From an uncultured Eubacteriales bacterium (GTDB taxonomy: Bacteria; Bacillota; Clostridia; Christensenellales; Aristaeellaceae), in the NCBI GenBank assembly GCA_902761825.1, contig CACWLY010000073.1, positions 1 to 35,693 on the forward strand: a stretch of 35,693 nucleotides of DNA, in the 5' to 3' direction. Under the pieces are notes generated by a model, which saw nothing but the letters and a program-made list of their open reading frames with translations, did no database searches and was not told where the DNA came from. Each line of letters begins with the position of its first letter. Positions within the stretch are counted from its first letter, which is position 1. The position numbers and the translations under genes are program-made. Positions 1 to 8,700 of this stretch are shown in pieces.

Positions 1-154
1 CCGGTATTCACTGTTGCTCATTCTTTTGTGAGAACCAATATACCTGTAAACAAAGAGGATATTGCAGATCGGCTTCTGCAGCATCCCCTTTAATATATAT
101 ATTGTTCTCGGGATAGAACGCGAACGGTATTTTCACTATTTCTTATTCCGCCAT
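1..154. other. Non-coding flank with an inverted repeat
   Basis: I see no credible gene here; the short open frames have no ribosome binding site and run into the repeat that follows. A perfect 10-bp inverted repeat links 115-124 (AGAACGCGAA) with 163-172 (TTCGCGTTCT). Its right arm lies inside the left end of the family B element, so it may be chance or a trace of an older element. Confidence 0.5.
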
Positions 155-157
155 TTA

Positions 158-628
158 TACTATTCGCGTTCTAAGAGCCATGATGCAAATAGGAAAATAA
201 GACAAGAAGCGCCGTATTTCCGTGAAACAGGCAGGAAATACGCGCTTTCTTTGGGAAAAGAAAGCTGAGCAAAGAAACCTGCGTTTGCGGCCGCTCCTGC
301 TGCAACGCATTCCGCCAACTGGCTAATATGTCAGTAACCGCTCCCGGGCAGGCCAGCTTCGCTGGCCAGACTGTGCGCGAAGCGCACAGTGAACGAGGGG
401 ATTTTACCAGAAAAACAAACGAGCTTGTTTTTCTGGTAAAATCCCCTCGTTCTTTATGCCCGGGAGCTTGCTTGTCCCCATAGGCCAAACAGGCGGAAGC
501 AAGTCTGGTTTACGCCCCGCGCTTCATGCGGGCCCTTTGGCGCGGGTCTTAGGGCCGCGTAGGCCCTAACGTTTCCTTTTCTGTCTGAATTCACCCTTCG
601 TGAATTGGCTCTTAGCAACAAAACAGTA
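158..628 (+). mobile_element. Family B structured MITE, copy 1 (471 bp)
   Basis: This is a non-autonomous repeat with imperfect terminal inverted repeats. The left end begins TACTATTCGCGTTCTAAG and continues AGCCA; the right end, reverse complemented, begins TACTGTTTTGTTGCTAAG and continues AGCCA. TTA flanks it on the left and TAA on the right. The inside is full of hairpins: a junction stem 340-350/457-467 (11 bp) encloses hairpins at 351-367 (TTC loop), 370-390 (GAA loop) and a perfect 28-bp stem at 391-418/425-452. Further hairpins lie near 547-569 and 585-605. The segment 481-513 is nearly identical in the three copies. No open frame in it looks like a gene. Related copies are at 11960-12448 and 18297-19010. 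Confidence 0.8.
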
Positions 629-642
629 TAAGACCGTAAAAG

Positions 643-678
643 AGCGTGCTTCCCTTGACCGGGAGGCACGCTTTTTTT
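643..678. terminator. Bidirectional intrinsic terminator after the collagen-like gene
   Basis: Stem AGCGTGC/GCACGCT (643-649/666-672) with inner CCC/GGG pairs. On the plus strand it is followed by seven T; on the minus strand by CTCTTTT. It starts 3 bp after the stop of the collagen-like gene, and the family B element begins 14 bp beyond it. Confidence 0.75.
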
Positions 679-680
679 GA

Positions 681-1493
681 TCAGATCAGTTTAATGATGC
701 TCACGCTGATGTTCTGGTTCATGGAAGCCACGGACAGCGTCGCCTGCATTTGGAGCACGGAAACCGCCGTGGGGCTGATGATAAAGGTAGCGGACACGCC
801 GCTCATTTCGCCGACGACGGCCGTTTCGCCCGCGCTGTACAGGGTCAGGGGGCTGCCGTTGAGCAGCGGCATCACGCTGTAATCGCCAGCCGTCGCGCCG
901 TCGGTGCTCACCGCGTAGGAGATCATATACGTGCCGGGCTGCAGCGTCACCTCATTGACGCCGGGAACGATATCCCGCTGCAGGCTGCGGGTAGTCTGGG
1001 GCGTCATGGCGTACAGATCGCCGTTGCCCACGCTCTGCGCCTGCGCCAGCTGGGCATAGGACTGCTTTTCGATCACCGCGGCAGGGCCGGTGGGGCCGAT
1101 GGGGCCGGTAGGACCGGTAGGGCCGGTCGGGCCGATTTCGCCCGCGGGGCCTTCGGGGCCGGTCGGGCCGGTGGGACCGATCTCGCCGTCCACGCCGTCA
1201 GCGCCGGCAGGGCCTTCGGGGCCGGTAGGTCCGATCTCGCCCGCGGGACCTTCAGGGCCGGTGGGGCCGGTGGGGCCGATTTCGCCCGCGGGGCCTTCAG
1301 GACCGGTCGGACCGGTAGGTCCGATCTCGCCCGCAGGGCCTTCAGGGCCGGTGGGGCCGGTAGCGCCGACGCCGGCAGGGCCCATGGGACCGGTCGGGCC
1401 GGTGGGGCCGTACACAGGACGCCACGCGCCGCTGCATCCAAACACAGAACCGCAGCTTGCGAACTGCGAATTATTGCAGCAACAATTTGCCAT
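681..1493 (-). CDS. Collagen-like (BclA-type) exosporium/spore-surface glycoprotein
   Basis: The 270-aa product has three parts. Residues 1-28 are Cys-rich ([15 protein letters not shown]). Residues 29-137 are Gly-X-Y repeats, mostly GPTGPTGP and GPEGPAGEI. Residues 138-270 form a beta-rich tail resembling the C-terminal trimerisation domain of BclA-family proteins. Such proteins form triple-helical filaments, often O-glycosylated on Thr, on the spore surface of Bacillus and Clostridia; spore localisation here is inferred from the family and from the spoVA genes in the window. There is no signal peptide, as usual in the family. The start is the only Met before the repeats, but it lies directly after a terminator-like hairpin that includes its likely Shine-Dalgarno sequence (see 1494-1560). 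Repeat number may be variable or misassembled. Confidence 0.88.
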   Translation of the reverse strand: MANCCCNNSQFASCGSVFGCSGAWRPVYGPTGPTGPMGPAGVGATGPTGPEGPAGEIGPTGPTGPEGPAGEIGPTGPTGPEGPAGEIGPTGPEGPAGADGVDGEIGPTGPTGPEGPAGEIGPTGPTGPTGPIGPTGPAAVIEKQSYAQLAQAQSVGNGDLYAMTPQTTRSLQRDIVPGVNEVTLQPGTYMISYAVSTDGATAGDYSVMPLLNGSPLTLYSAGETAVVGEMSGVSATFIISPTAVSVLQMQATLSVASMNQNISVSIIKLI

Positions 1494-1560
1494 AAAAAAT
1501 CACCCGTCTCGATGGATTCTGAGCCTGTATCGCGGCTCACTGCATCCTATGACGGGTGAT
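1494..1560 (-). promoter_or_regulatory. Terminator-like hairpin abutting and masking the collagen-gene start
   Basis: A perfect 10-bp inverted repeat (1499-1508/1551-1560) with further inner pairing (GGAT/ATCC and GAGCC/GGCTC) is followed on the minus strand by six T and then immediately by the ATG of the collagen-like gene. It looks like the intrinsic terminator of the upstream PAP2 operon. The 3' arm, ending GGGTGAT, also contains the only Shine-Dalgarno-like sequence for the collagen gene. It could therefore act as terminator, attenuator or translation block. Confidence 0.65.
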
Positions 1561-1569
1561 GCCCGGGCG

Positions 1570-2490
1570 TTACTTGCGCGGCAGCATTCGATTGATCCAG
1601 GGGAAGGTCAGCGGCCAGACCGCCATGGCGAAGGTCGTCATCAGAAAGTAGCGCACGGCGTTGGCCGCGTACCCTCCGCCCATCAGCGCGTTCAGCGGCG
1701 CTTTCAGTACGATGCGCAGGCCCACGGTCAGCGCCAGGCCGAACACCAGTTTCACGATCTGCGCGGGAAGAGAGCCTTCGGTTTTGAAATGAATGTATTT
1801 CTTATCCAGCCAGTATCCCAGCGGCATGGCCAGCACGGCGCCCAGCAGCGAATACCCGTTCTTTACGCCTTCCTCCAGATTCTCGGCTTCGATATCCGCC
1901 GGGAATTTCCAGCAATTCGTATAGATCACATAGATCACCGCCATGACGATCAGGGCCGCCATCAGGGGGACCATCCGGCGCGCGGGCAGATCGGGATCGT
2001 TAAACAGCGGGCGCAGGACGAACACCAGCGCCAGGCCGATGACCAGGCTTACGCCCACATCGAGAGGCGTATGCACGCCCAGATACATGCGGGACAGCGC
2101 CACCAGGAAAAACATCGTCCAAAGCACGGCCTTCAACCATTTTTTCCGGGCCATCAGGGCCGGGCAGAGCATCACCGAAGCGGCGTTCTGCGTATGCCCG
2201 CTGGGGAAGGAATAGCCGCCTGCGTCCGCCCGCGCCGCTTCGACAATGGTAAAATCGGGATCCTGAACCCAGGGCCGGGAAATGCGGAAGATGAGCTTGA
2301 GCGCCTGGTTCAGCGTCGTGCCGATAAAGCCCACGGTAAGCATGTAATACCCCAGCCTTTTGCTGACGCACCAGAACGCGCCGATCGCCATCGCCAGGAA
2401 CAGGATCTCGCCGCCGAACTGGGTAATGACCATCATGACCGAATCCAGCCAGGGCATGCGCAGCTTTTCAAAAAAGTACAGTAACTGCAT
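1570..2490 (-). CDS. PAP2-superfamily membrane phosphatase
   Basis: A 306-aa integral membrane protein carrying the three phosphatase motifs of the PAP2 superfamily: K65-x6-R72P73, S97-G98-H99 in YSFPSGHTQ, and S-R134-x5-H140 with D144. His140 would be the nucleophile and His99 the acid. The family dephosphorylates lipid phosphates such as undecaprenyl pyrophosphate, phosphatidate or phosphatidylglycerophosphate on the outer face of the membrane; the substrate cannot be told from sequence. Several hydrophobic segments flank the motifs. The start is preceded by GGAGAAATACGT. It is the third gene of an operon with the RNA methyltransferase (17-bp gap) and the 669-aa protein, and is followed by the hairpin at 1499-1560. 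Confidence 0.87.
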   Translation of the reverse strand: MQLLYFFEKLRMPWLDSVMMVITQFGGEILFLAMAIGAFWCVSKRLGYYMLTVGFIGTTLNQALKLIFRISRPWVQDPDFTIVEAARADAGGYSFPSGHTQNAASVMLCPALMARKKWLKAVLWTMFFLVALSRMYLGVHTPLDVGVSLVIGLALVFVLRPLFNDPDLPARRMVPLMAALIVMAVIYVIYTNCWKFPADIEAENLEEGVKNGYSLLGAVLAMPLGYWLDKKYIHFKTEGSLPAQIVKLVFGLALTVGLRIVLKAPLNALMGGGYAANAVRYFLMTTFAMAVWPLTFPWINRMLPRK

Positions 2491-2507
2491 ACGTATTTCT
2501 CCTTCGC

Positions 2508-3293
2508 TTATTCTCCGCGGCGAACAATATCGTATATCATGATCGCTCCCGCGACCGACGCGTTGAGCGATTCCGCGCCGCCGACCATTGGCAATCTGAC
2601 CTTTTTGATCCCGGGCACCTCATACACCGCCCGGGAGATGCCCGCGCCCTCGTTGCCGATGATCACGCAAACCCCGGGATGGCTGCGCGCGCGCTCAAAG
2701 TAAGGCTCCCCGTCCAGCGCCCCGGCGTACAGATCATGGGTAGCGCCGATTCGCTCCAGCATATCCGGAAGATTTCCCGCGTATACCGGAACGCGGAACA
2801 CCGCGCCCATGGAAGCGCGCAGCGCTTTGGGGCCGTAGGGATCGGCGGTGCGCCCGTCGATCAGCAGGGCGTCGAAGCCCGCCGCGTCCAGCGTGCGCAG
2901 CACCGTGCCGACGTTGCCGGGATCCTGCACGCCGTCCAGCGCGGCCAGCTTCATTTTATCAGGCGGCAGCGGTGCCATCAGATCCGGCATCGCGCAAACG
3001 GCGATCACGCCCTGCGGCGTTTTCGCGTCGCAGAGCGCTTCCATCACATGATCTCCCAGAATACAGATTTCCGTGTTCTGTCTCCGCGCCGTTTCCATAT
3101 GCCGCGCGTATTTTTCGCAGCCGCCTTCCCCCACCAGCAGCACGTTCGCCGCGCGGGCGGCCAGCGCTTCGCCGGTCAGGTGATCGCCTTCGGCCAAAAA
3201 AAGGCGCTGCGCGGCGCGCCCTTTTGTTTCCTTGAGAGCGCGCCACGCTTTTACACGGGGATTTTGCAGACTGGTTATCCTGTTTTCGGTCAT
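2508..3293 (-). CDS. TrmH/SpoU-family RNA 2'-O-ribose methyltransferase (RlmB-like)
   Basis: The 261-aa protein has the layout of SPOUT-class methyltransferases. An N-terminal substrate-binding domain (about 1-100, starting ITSLQNPRVKAWRAL) is followed by a knotted SAM-binding domain. The latter shows motif 1 near DGVQDPGNVGTVLRT, motif 2 in IGNEGAGISRAV and motif 3 in LPMVGGAESLNASVAG. Members methylate 2'-OH groups in 23S rRNA or tRNA using SAM; the target base cannot be assigned here. The start ATG overlaps the stop of the upstream 669-aa gene (ATGA), which indicates translational coupling. Confidence 0.88.
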   Translation of the reverse strand: MTENRITSLQNPRVKAWRALKETKGRAAQRLFLAEGDHLTGEALAARAANVLLVGEGGCEKYARHMETARRQNTEICILGDHVMEALCDAKTPQGVIAVCAMPDLMAPLPPDKMKLAALDGVQDPGNVGTVLRTLDAAGFDALLIDGRTADPYGPKALRASMGAVFRVPVYAGNLPDMLERIGATHDLYAGALDGEPYFERARSHPGVCVIIGNEGAGISRAVYEVPGIKKVRLPMVGGAESLNASVAGAIMIYDIVRRGE

Positions 3294-5299
3294 TCAGTCA
3301 CCTTTCCTATCAGCGTTGCCGCCCTGGGCAGCTCCTGAATGAGCGGCATCAGCAGTTCGCTGCGGACGCCGCAGCGTCTGGCATGCGGCACGATCCAGGC
3401 GCAGACCGCGCAATCGATCGCGTCGGCGATCCCGCCCGACAGATGCGCCGCCGCGCAGGAAAGATACTCGTAGATCTGCCGCTGGACGCCGCGCGAGACC
3501 GGCGCGTGCGCGCCCTGCAGCGCTTCGATGATTTCTCCCAGCAGTTCCAGCGCGGAATCCGGCGGCGCGATGCGGTCCTTCATCACGGCGTCGCGCACAG
3601 CCGCGGCCTTCACCGGCGGGCAGGCCGGCGCGTCGCTGAACTGCCAGCCCTTCGCGGCCGCCAAACGGATCTCGGGCCAGGGCGCGCAGCGATAAGCGTC
3701 GTCCGCGTCGCGGGCGGCGGAGGACGCGGCCACGATCAGCTTCGTGCAGCCTTTCTGTATCCCGAGATCGTATTGTCCGATCACCATGCGGAAGCTGTCG
3801 CCGCCTTCCTCGCGGCGCATTATCGCGTCGTCCGCCACGGGAGCCGAAACGCCCAGCGCGCAGGCAAAAGCGCGAGCGCCCGCCAGCGCGTCCGCCGCCG
3901 CAGCAGCCTGCAGTTCGATGCGGTCGGGAGAAACACACAGCAGCGTCAGCAAATGGATTGCGTCGTCTTTACCGCACGCAAGCCCCGCCGCTTCCATCGC
4001 GCGCTGCACGCGGTCGCACAGGGTATTCAGATCGGCAAAGCCGCCGATCTCGGCCTTCAGATAAACGGTTTCGGGATCGGCATTTTCCATTTCGGCCAGC
4101 ACCCGGTCGCGCTCCTCCAGCAGCCTGCTGCGCTCGACGTTCACCTTTTCAAGATCGTCGCGCGCCTCGGTCACCTGCTGCTGAATGCGCTGCAGCGTTT
4201 CCTTTTCGGCCGCGGCCGCCTGTCCGAGCGCTTCCTGCCGAAGCGCGCTCATGCTCTTGCGGGCGTTCTCGATCTGCATCAGCAAGGCCAGGCGTTCCGC
4301 TTCCAGATCCTGGATCTGGCTGTTCAGGGCCCGCGATACGGCGTCGGAGCCGCGGCCGCACAGCTGCTGATTCAGGATGTTCTGCACGCCCGTCAGGCTG
4401 AGGAAGTGCGCGGCGGCCTGCCGCTGCATATCGGGCATCGCCCACAGCTTATCCAGAGAGCGGCGGAAAGCGTCCATCGGGTTTTCCACCGGCTTCATAG
4501 CGGTGCCGGCGGCGATCACAGCGCCGGGCGCTTCCACGCGGCCCGCGCGCAACTGCTGGCCTACGGCGTCCACCAGCGCGTTATGCGCGCGCTGCGGCGC
4601 GGACGCGCGGCGGGCGACCGTCTGATAAAGCGGCATGCCGTTGAGCTTGGGCGTTTCGGCGGGCGCGGGGCGCTCTTCCTGCGCGGCGTTCCGCTGGGGC
4701 TCGGTCCTTTCGGCGGCGGGCGCGTGATGCTCCCGGCGGGGCCAGTAGAACAGCTTTTCCGCGCCATCCGGAAGGGTCACCGCGTAAATGCCTTCGCTGT
4801 CGGGCGCAAGCGGGGCAGCGCCTTCCTGCTCCAGACCGGTCGCGCGGCTCACGGGCCCGAAGATCCTGCCGCCGCTGCGCAGGTAGCAGAAGGGCGTGGA
4901 CGCCCGGCCGATCTTTTCCTTTTCGCCGTTTTCGGCGCTGATCACCTCGTAAAACAGCTGCTGCGGGATGGACTGCACGGCGTCCGAATAAACGATATAC
5001 TGGTTGTTTTCCCCGCGCTGCGGCGCGTAATTTTTGTTGGTCCTGATCTTGACGGCGTCCGACGGCAGGTTGTACAGATCGAGCACGCACAGCATCCCCA
5101 TCTCGCGCATCCGCTCTTTGAAGGTATGCTGCTCATTTTTATCGGGCACCACCCGCAGATAGCCCTCGTCCGGCAGGGCGTCGATATCGGCCTGGGTGAC
5201 CGCGCCGTCCTCGGTCAGCAGCGGACGAACGCGAAAATATGCGCGCTGAATATTATCTTCTTCGACAAAGGATAGTATGACACGTCCTGAAAAGTCCAT
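3290..5299 (-). CDS. Unrecognised 669-aa protein with a central coiled coil
   Basis: I do not recognise this family. The N-terminal third (about 1-190) looks like a compact alpha/beta domain (starting MDFSGRVILSFVEED). A Pro/Ala/Glu-rich linker spans about 190-225. A strongly charged heptad-rich region around 335-410 (QDLEAERLALLMQ, KVNVERSRLLEERDRVLAEME) should form a coiled coil. The C-terminal 250 residues are Ala-rich and mostly helical. I see no signal peptide, membrane segment, Walker A or other catalytic motif, so a cytoplasmic scaffold or regulator is only a guess. It is the first gene of an operon with an RNA methyltransferase (overlapping stop/start) and a PAP2 phosphatase. AGGAGG lies upstream of the ATG at a long spacing of 12 nt. 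A near-consensus promoter lies upstream. Confidence 0.8.
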   Translation of the reverse strand: MDFSGRVILSFVEEDNIQRAYFRVRPLLTEDGAVTQADIDALPDEGYLRVVPDKNEQHTFKERMREMGMLCVLDLYNLPSDAVKIRTNKNYAPQRGENNQYIVYSDAVQSIPQQLFYEVISAENGEKEKIGRASTPFCYLRSGGRIFGPVSRATGLEQEGAAPLAPDSEGIYAVTLPDGAEKLFYWPRREHHAPAAERTEPQRNAAQEERPAPAETPKLNGMPLYQTVARRASAPQRAHNALVDAVGQQLRAGRVEAPGAVIAAGTAMKPVENPMDAFRRSLDKLWAMPDMQRQAAAHFLSLTGVQNILNQQLCGRGSDAVSRALNSQIQDLEAERLALLMQIENARKSMSALRQEALGQAAAAEKETLQRIQQQVTEARDDLEKVNVERSRLLEERDRVLAEMENADPETVYLKAEIGGFADLNTLCDRVQRAMEAAGLACGKDDAIHLLTLLCVSPDRIELQAAAAADALAGARAFACALGVSAPVADDAIMRREEGGDSFRMVIGQYDLGIQKGCTKLIVAASSAARDADDAYRCAPWPEIRLAAAKGWQFSDAPACPPVKAAAVRDAVMKDRIAPPDSALELLGEIIEALQGAHAPVSRGVQRQIYEYLSCAAAHLSGGIADAIDCAVCAWIVPHARRCGVRSELLMPLIQELPRAATLIGKVTE

Positions 5300-5359
5300 A
5301 AAAATAAATTTCCTCCTCTCCAGAAAATCATCTATATATCACGGCTTTCGCTTGTATAT

Positions 5360-5388
5360 ATTGTACTGTTTTTTGCCCTTCACGTCAA
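5360..5388 (-). promoter_or_regulatory. SigA-type promoter of the 669-aa/TrmH/PAP2 operon
   Basis: On the minus strand TTGACG (5383-5388) and TACAAT (5360-5365) are separated by 17 bp, about 60 bp upstream of the ATG at 5299. The rest of the 258-bp divergent gap (5300-5557) holds a hairpin at 5410-5429 followed by T-rich sequence, plus T/A-rich leader for the SNF2 gene. I find no good -35/-10 pair for the latter. Confidence 0.75.
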
Positions 5389-5557
5389 GGCCTGTTCACA
5401 AAATAGCATGCGCAAATTTGGCTTTGCGCGTTTTCTTTCCGTCAAGCTGCCGAAACGGCAAATATTGACGTTTTTTTCCGGCAGGAAAAACGCCTTTCGC
5501 GTCGTATTATAAAAAGATACGTCTCTTTCGCACTGTCCTTCCGGAGGTTTTGTCTGA

Positions 5558-8500
5558 ATGAACTTGCTGAAACTGCGTGAGAAAATCGGCGCCGATGAGT
5601 TTGACGCGGCCCGGGCGCTGTACCGGCGCGGCGGCGTGCGGGAAATACAGCGCACCCCCGAATGCCTGGTCTATTCGGTTTCGGGGCTGCGTCAGTATGT
5701 GCGTCTGTACGCCGGCGGCCGCGCCGAGTGCGGCTGCGACAAAGCGCCGCTGTGCCGCCACGTCGGAGCGTCCATGATCGCCGCGGGCGAAAGCGGAGCG
5801 CTGCGCGCCATGCAGGAGATGCGCGCCCGCGAGCGCGCCGGATCGCTGATGGCCGCCATGGAGAGCGCGCTGCCCGAAACGACGGTCCTCCGGCTGGAGC
5901 CCGATATTCGCATGATCGGCACCGATATGCACTTCGGCCTTCGCATCGGCCTGGAACGGCTTTACGTGATCCGCTCCATCCCCGATTTTCTGACCGCCCT
6001 GCGCACGGGCGAAAGCGCGACCTTCGGCAAGGGCTTTACCTTTTTCCCTTCCTGGATGCGATTTAACGAGCCCGCCTCCCGCCTGATCCGTCTGCTGGAG
6101 CAGCACTGCGCATCCCTGCTCAGCGCGGATATCCATATCGGCGTGCAGGAGGCCCGGCTCATCCCGCTGCCCGTCCCCATCGCAATGCAGGTCTGGGAGA
6201 TACTGGAAAAGCTGCCCTATCGTCTGCAGGTCGACAGCGACACCATCGAGCAGGAAGGGATATCGAAGGATCCCCTTCCCCTTTCCTTTACGCTGAGCGA
6301 CCGGGCAAAGCCGGGCTCCGGCATCCACCGGCTGTGCGTGACGGCGGCCTTCGACGGCGAGATCCGTCCGCTGACCGAGGATTGGTCCTACGCGCTGGTG
6401 GACGGCGTTGTCACTCATGTTTCCCGGCAGCAGCGGGGCGCGGTGCGCCTCTGCACGCAGGATCGCACCGACGGCCGCACACAGTTCCTCTTCGACTCCG
6501 ACCAGACCCAGAAGGTCATGAGCGAGCTGACGCTGTGGCTCGCGCGGGCGGGCGAACTGCGCTTCGCGCCCGAGCTGGAAAGCCAGCTGACCCGCGCGCC
6601 CTTCCACGCCCGCATCTATCTGGACCGCGAAGGCCGCGACGTCACCATTCATACCGATTTCGTATACGGAAACCGTGTGATCGATCCGTTTTTGCCAGTC
6701 GATTACGACGATCAGCTGCTCCTGCTGCGCGACGCGCAGAAGGAGCAGGAAATCACCGATCTGCTGGCTGCCGACGGTTTCCGCGTTTCCCGCGGCCGGG
6801 TTTACCTGAACGGCGCGGAGGAGATCTATCGCTTCGTCACGGAAGGCGCGGCCGTTCTGACCCAATACGCCGAAGTGTTTTTCAGCAAGGAATTCCGCAA
6901 ATTCACCCCGCGCAAGCCGCAGCTGAGCGGTATTCTGCGGGGAACGGGCGGAAAACTGCAGCTTGAGATCAGCGACGGCGACCAGCCCGTCGAAGAGCTG
7001 CTTCCCCTGATGCGCGCGCTGCGCGACCGCGCCGCTTATTTCCGCTTCAAGGACGGCACCTTCGTTTCGCTGGAAGGGGCGGACGCCTGGCAGCCGCTCG
7101 CCGAGGCCGTGACCGAGGCCGCCGAATATACCGACAGCCGCGATCTGGGCATGTTCCGCGCCGCTTACTTTGAAGCCCTGATCCAGAACAGCGGCCTGCC
7201 CATCGCGATGGATGAGGAAGCGCGGCAAGCCGCCGAAATGGACGTGCCCGAGCCCGAATGCCCCATCGACTGCCTGCGGCCTTACCAGCAGCGCGGCTTC
7301 GCCTGGCTGTGCGCCCTGCGCACGCTGCGCATGGGCGGCATACTGGCCGACGATATGGGGCTGGGAAAAACGGTGCAGACCATCGCCGCCCTCCTGTATT
7401 TCGCGCGCGCTGAAAAAGAAAAAATGCCCTCCGTGATCGTGGCCCCCACCTCGCTGACCTACAACTGGCTCAGCGAATTCAAGCGCTTCGCGCCCGAGCT
7501 CAGCGTCATGCTGCTCAGCGGGACCCAGCAGGCGCGCGCCGATCAGATCGGCCTGCTGTCCGAAAGCGGAGCGCCCGACGTGCTGGTGACCAGCTATCCG
7601 CTGATCCGCAGGGACGTGAGCCTGCTCAGCGGCATTCAGTTCCGTTTCGCCGTGCTGGACGAAGCGCAGCAGATCAAGAACTCGGCCAGCGTCGGCGCGC
7701 ACGCAGTCAAGCAGCTGAACGCGCAGACCCGCATCGCGCTGACCGGCACGCCGATGGAAAACCACGCAGGCGAGCTGTGGAGCATTTTCGATTTCATCCT
7801 GCCGGGATACCTGCCCCGGGCGGGCGCGTTCATGCGCCGCTACGGCGAGGGCGAAAACAGCGAAGAGCTGATGCAGCGCATCCGTCCCTTCCTGATGCGC
7901 AGGCTGAAAAAAGACGTGCTGACCGAACTGCCCGACAAGCTGGAGCTGACCATGATGGCCGAAATGTCCCCCGAGCAGCGCAAGGTATATCAGGCAAGCC
8001 TGCTGCGCCGTCGGGATTACGTGCGCGAGCTCCTCTCGACCCGCGGTTTGACCAAAGGCCGCGCCGAAGTGCTCTCCGCCATCACCGAGCTCAGGCAGAT
8101 CTGCTGCCATCCGCTGCTCTGCCTGCCCGATTACAGCGGAACGTCCGGCAAGCTGGAAATGCTGGTGGATATCCTGCTGCCCGCGCTACAGAACGGGCGG
8201 CGCGCGCTGATATTCAGCCAGTTCACCCGCATGCTCCGCCTGATCGAAGCCCGTCTGCGCCAGGAAGGCATACAAAGCCTGTATCTGGACGGCGACACGC
8301 CCGCGGACGAGCGCGTACGGCTGTGCGACAGCTTTAACGCCGGGGAGGGCAGCGTTTTCCTGCTTTCGCTCAAGGCCGGAGGCACGGGGCTCAACCTGAC
8401 CGGCGCGGACATGGTCATTCATTACGATCCCTGGTGGAATCCCGCCGCCGAGGAACAGGCAGTCGACAGGGCGCACAGGATCGGCCAGACCCGGGAGGTC

Positions 8501-8662
8501 GAGGTCATCCGCCTGCTGGTGCACAATTCCATTGAAGAGCAGGTGGTCGGCATGAGCCAGGCCAAGCGCACGCTGTTTGACAAGCTCATCACCCCCGGCG
8601 AGAGCATGCCCGCGCGGCTCACCCAGGAAGATTTGCTCAAGCTGTTTGACGCGGCCCCCTGA
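5558..8662 (+). CDS. SWIM-domain SNF2/Rad54-family DNA helicase-translocase
   Basis: The 1034-aa protein begins with a SWIM zinc finger (C58-x-C60-x5-C66-x-H68) and a long middle region. The SNF2 ATPase follows: motif I ADDMGLGKTVQ near residue 596, motif II LDEAQQIKN near 702, motif III LTGTPMEN, and the C-terminal helicase lobe with LKAGGTGLNLTGAD and a motif VI block (DRAHRIGQ) near 970. Such enzymes translocate on duplex DNA with ATP and remodel protein-DNA complexes; the bacterial members' roles are poorly known and the zinc finger probably contacts nucleic acid. GGAGG lies 10 nt before the ATG. Length and motifs are normal for the group. It reads away from the 669-aa gene, and its last codons carry the promoter of the next operon. 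Confidence 0.92.
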   Translation: MNLLKLREKIGADEFDAARALYRRGGVREIQRTPECLVYSVSGLRQYVRLYAGGRAECGCDKAPLCRHVGASMIAAGESGALRAMQEMRARERAGSLMAAMESALPETTVLRLEPDIRMIGTDMHFGLRIGLERLYVIRSIPDFLTALRTGESATFGKGFTFFPSWMRFNEPASRLIRLLEQHCASLLSADIHIGVQEARLIPLPVPIAMQVWEILEKLPYRLQVDSDTIEQEGISKDPLPLSFTLSDRAKPGSGIHRLCVTAAFDGEIRPLTEDWSYALVDGVVTHVSRQQRGAVRLCTQDRTDGRTQFLFDSDQTQKVMSELTLWLARAGELRFAPELESQLTRAPFHARIYLDREGRDVTIHTDFVYGNRVIDPFLPVDYDDQLLLLRDAQKEQEITDLLAADGFRVSRGRVYLNGAEEIYRFVTEGAAVLTQYAEVFFSKEFRKFTPRKPQLSGILRGTGGKLQLEISDGDQPVEELLPLMRALRDRAAYFRFKDGTFVSLEGADAWQPLAEAVTEAAEYTDSRDLGMFRAAYFEALIQNSGLPIAMDEEARQAAEMDVPEPECPIDCLRPYQQRGFAWLCALRTLRMGGILADDMGLGKTVQTIAALLYFARAEKEKMPSVIVAPTSLTYNWLSEFKRFAPELSVMLLSGTQQARADQIGLLSESGAPDVLVTSYPLIRRDVSLLSGIQFRFAVLDEAQQIKNSASVGAHAVKQLNAQTRIALTGTPMENHAGELWSIFDFILPGYLPRAGAFMRRYGEGENSEELMQRIRPFLMRRLKKDVLTELPDKLELTMMAEMSPEQRKVYQASLLRRRDYVRELLSTRGLTKGRAEVLSAITELRQICCHPLLCLPDYSGTSGKLEMLVDILLPALQNGRRALIFSQFTRMLRLIEARLRQEGIQSLYLDGDTPADERVRLCDSFNAGEGSVFLLSLKAGGTGLNLTGADMVIHYDPWWNPAAEEQAVDRAHRIGQTREVEVIRLLVHNSIEEQVVGMSQAKRTLFDKLITPGESMPARLTQEDLLKLFDAAP

Positions 8663-8674
8663 TACGCGTATAAT
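8646..8674 (+). promoter_or_regulatory. SigA-type promoter for the DUF5711-cvpA operon
   Basis: TTGACG (8646-8651) and TATAAT (8669-8674) are 17 bp apart, with the -35 box inside the last codons of the SNF2 gene. A second TATAAT lies at 8683-8688. GGAGG follows just before the ATG at 8701. Confidence 0.75.
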
Positions 8675-8700
8675 AGAATGCGTATAATACGGAGGTAAGT

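Noticed and set aside
115..172. 10-bp inverted repeat as a regulatory operator or terminator
   Set aside because: No gene starts or ends there and no T-run follows; one arm is part of the mobile element end, so function is not supported.
171..669. Minus-strand open frames of 105 and 71 codons in the first repeat
   Set aside because: They lie on the structured repeat, lack ribosome sites, and the corresponding frames are not kept in the other two copies.
1090..2484. 464-codon plus-strand frame with Gly-Pro repeats
   Set aside because: Mirror of the collagen repeats, which read as GPxGPx on both strands; it has no proper start and runs through the PAP2 gene.
5410..5440. Hairpin with T-rich tail upstream of the SNF2 gene as an attenuator or riboswitch
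   Set aside because: The stem is only 7 bp, no leader promoter is evident upstream of it on that strand, and no aptamer motif is recognisable.
5507..8110. 867-codon minus-strand frame opposite the SNF2 gene
   Set aside because: GC-rich shadow of the real gene; the plus-strand protein has all SNF2 motifs while this frame gives low-complexity His/Gln/Ala-rich sequence.
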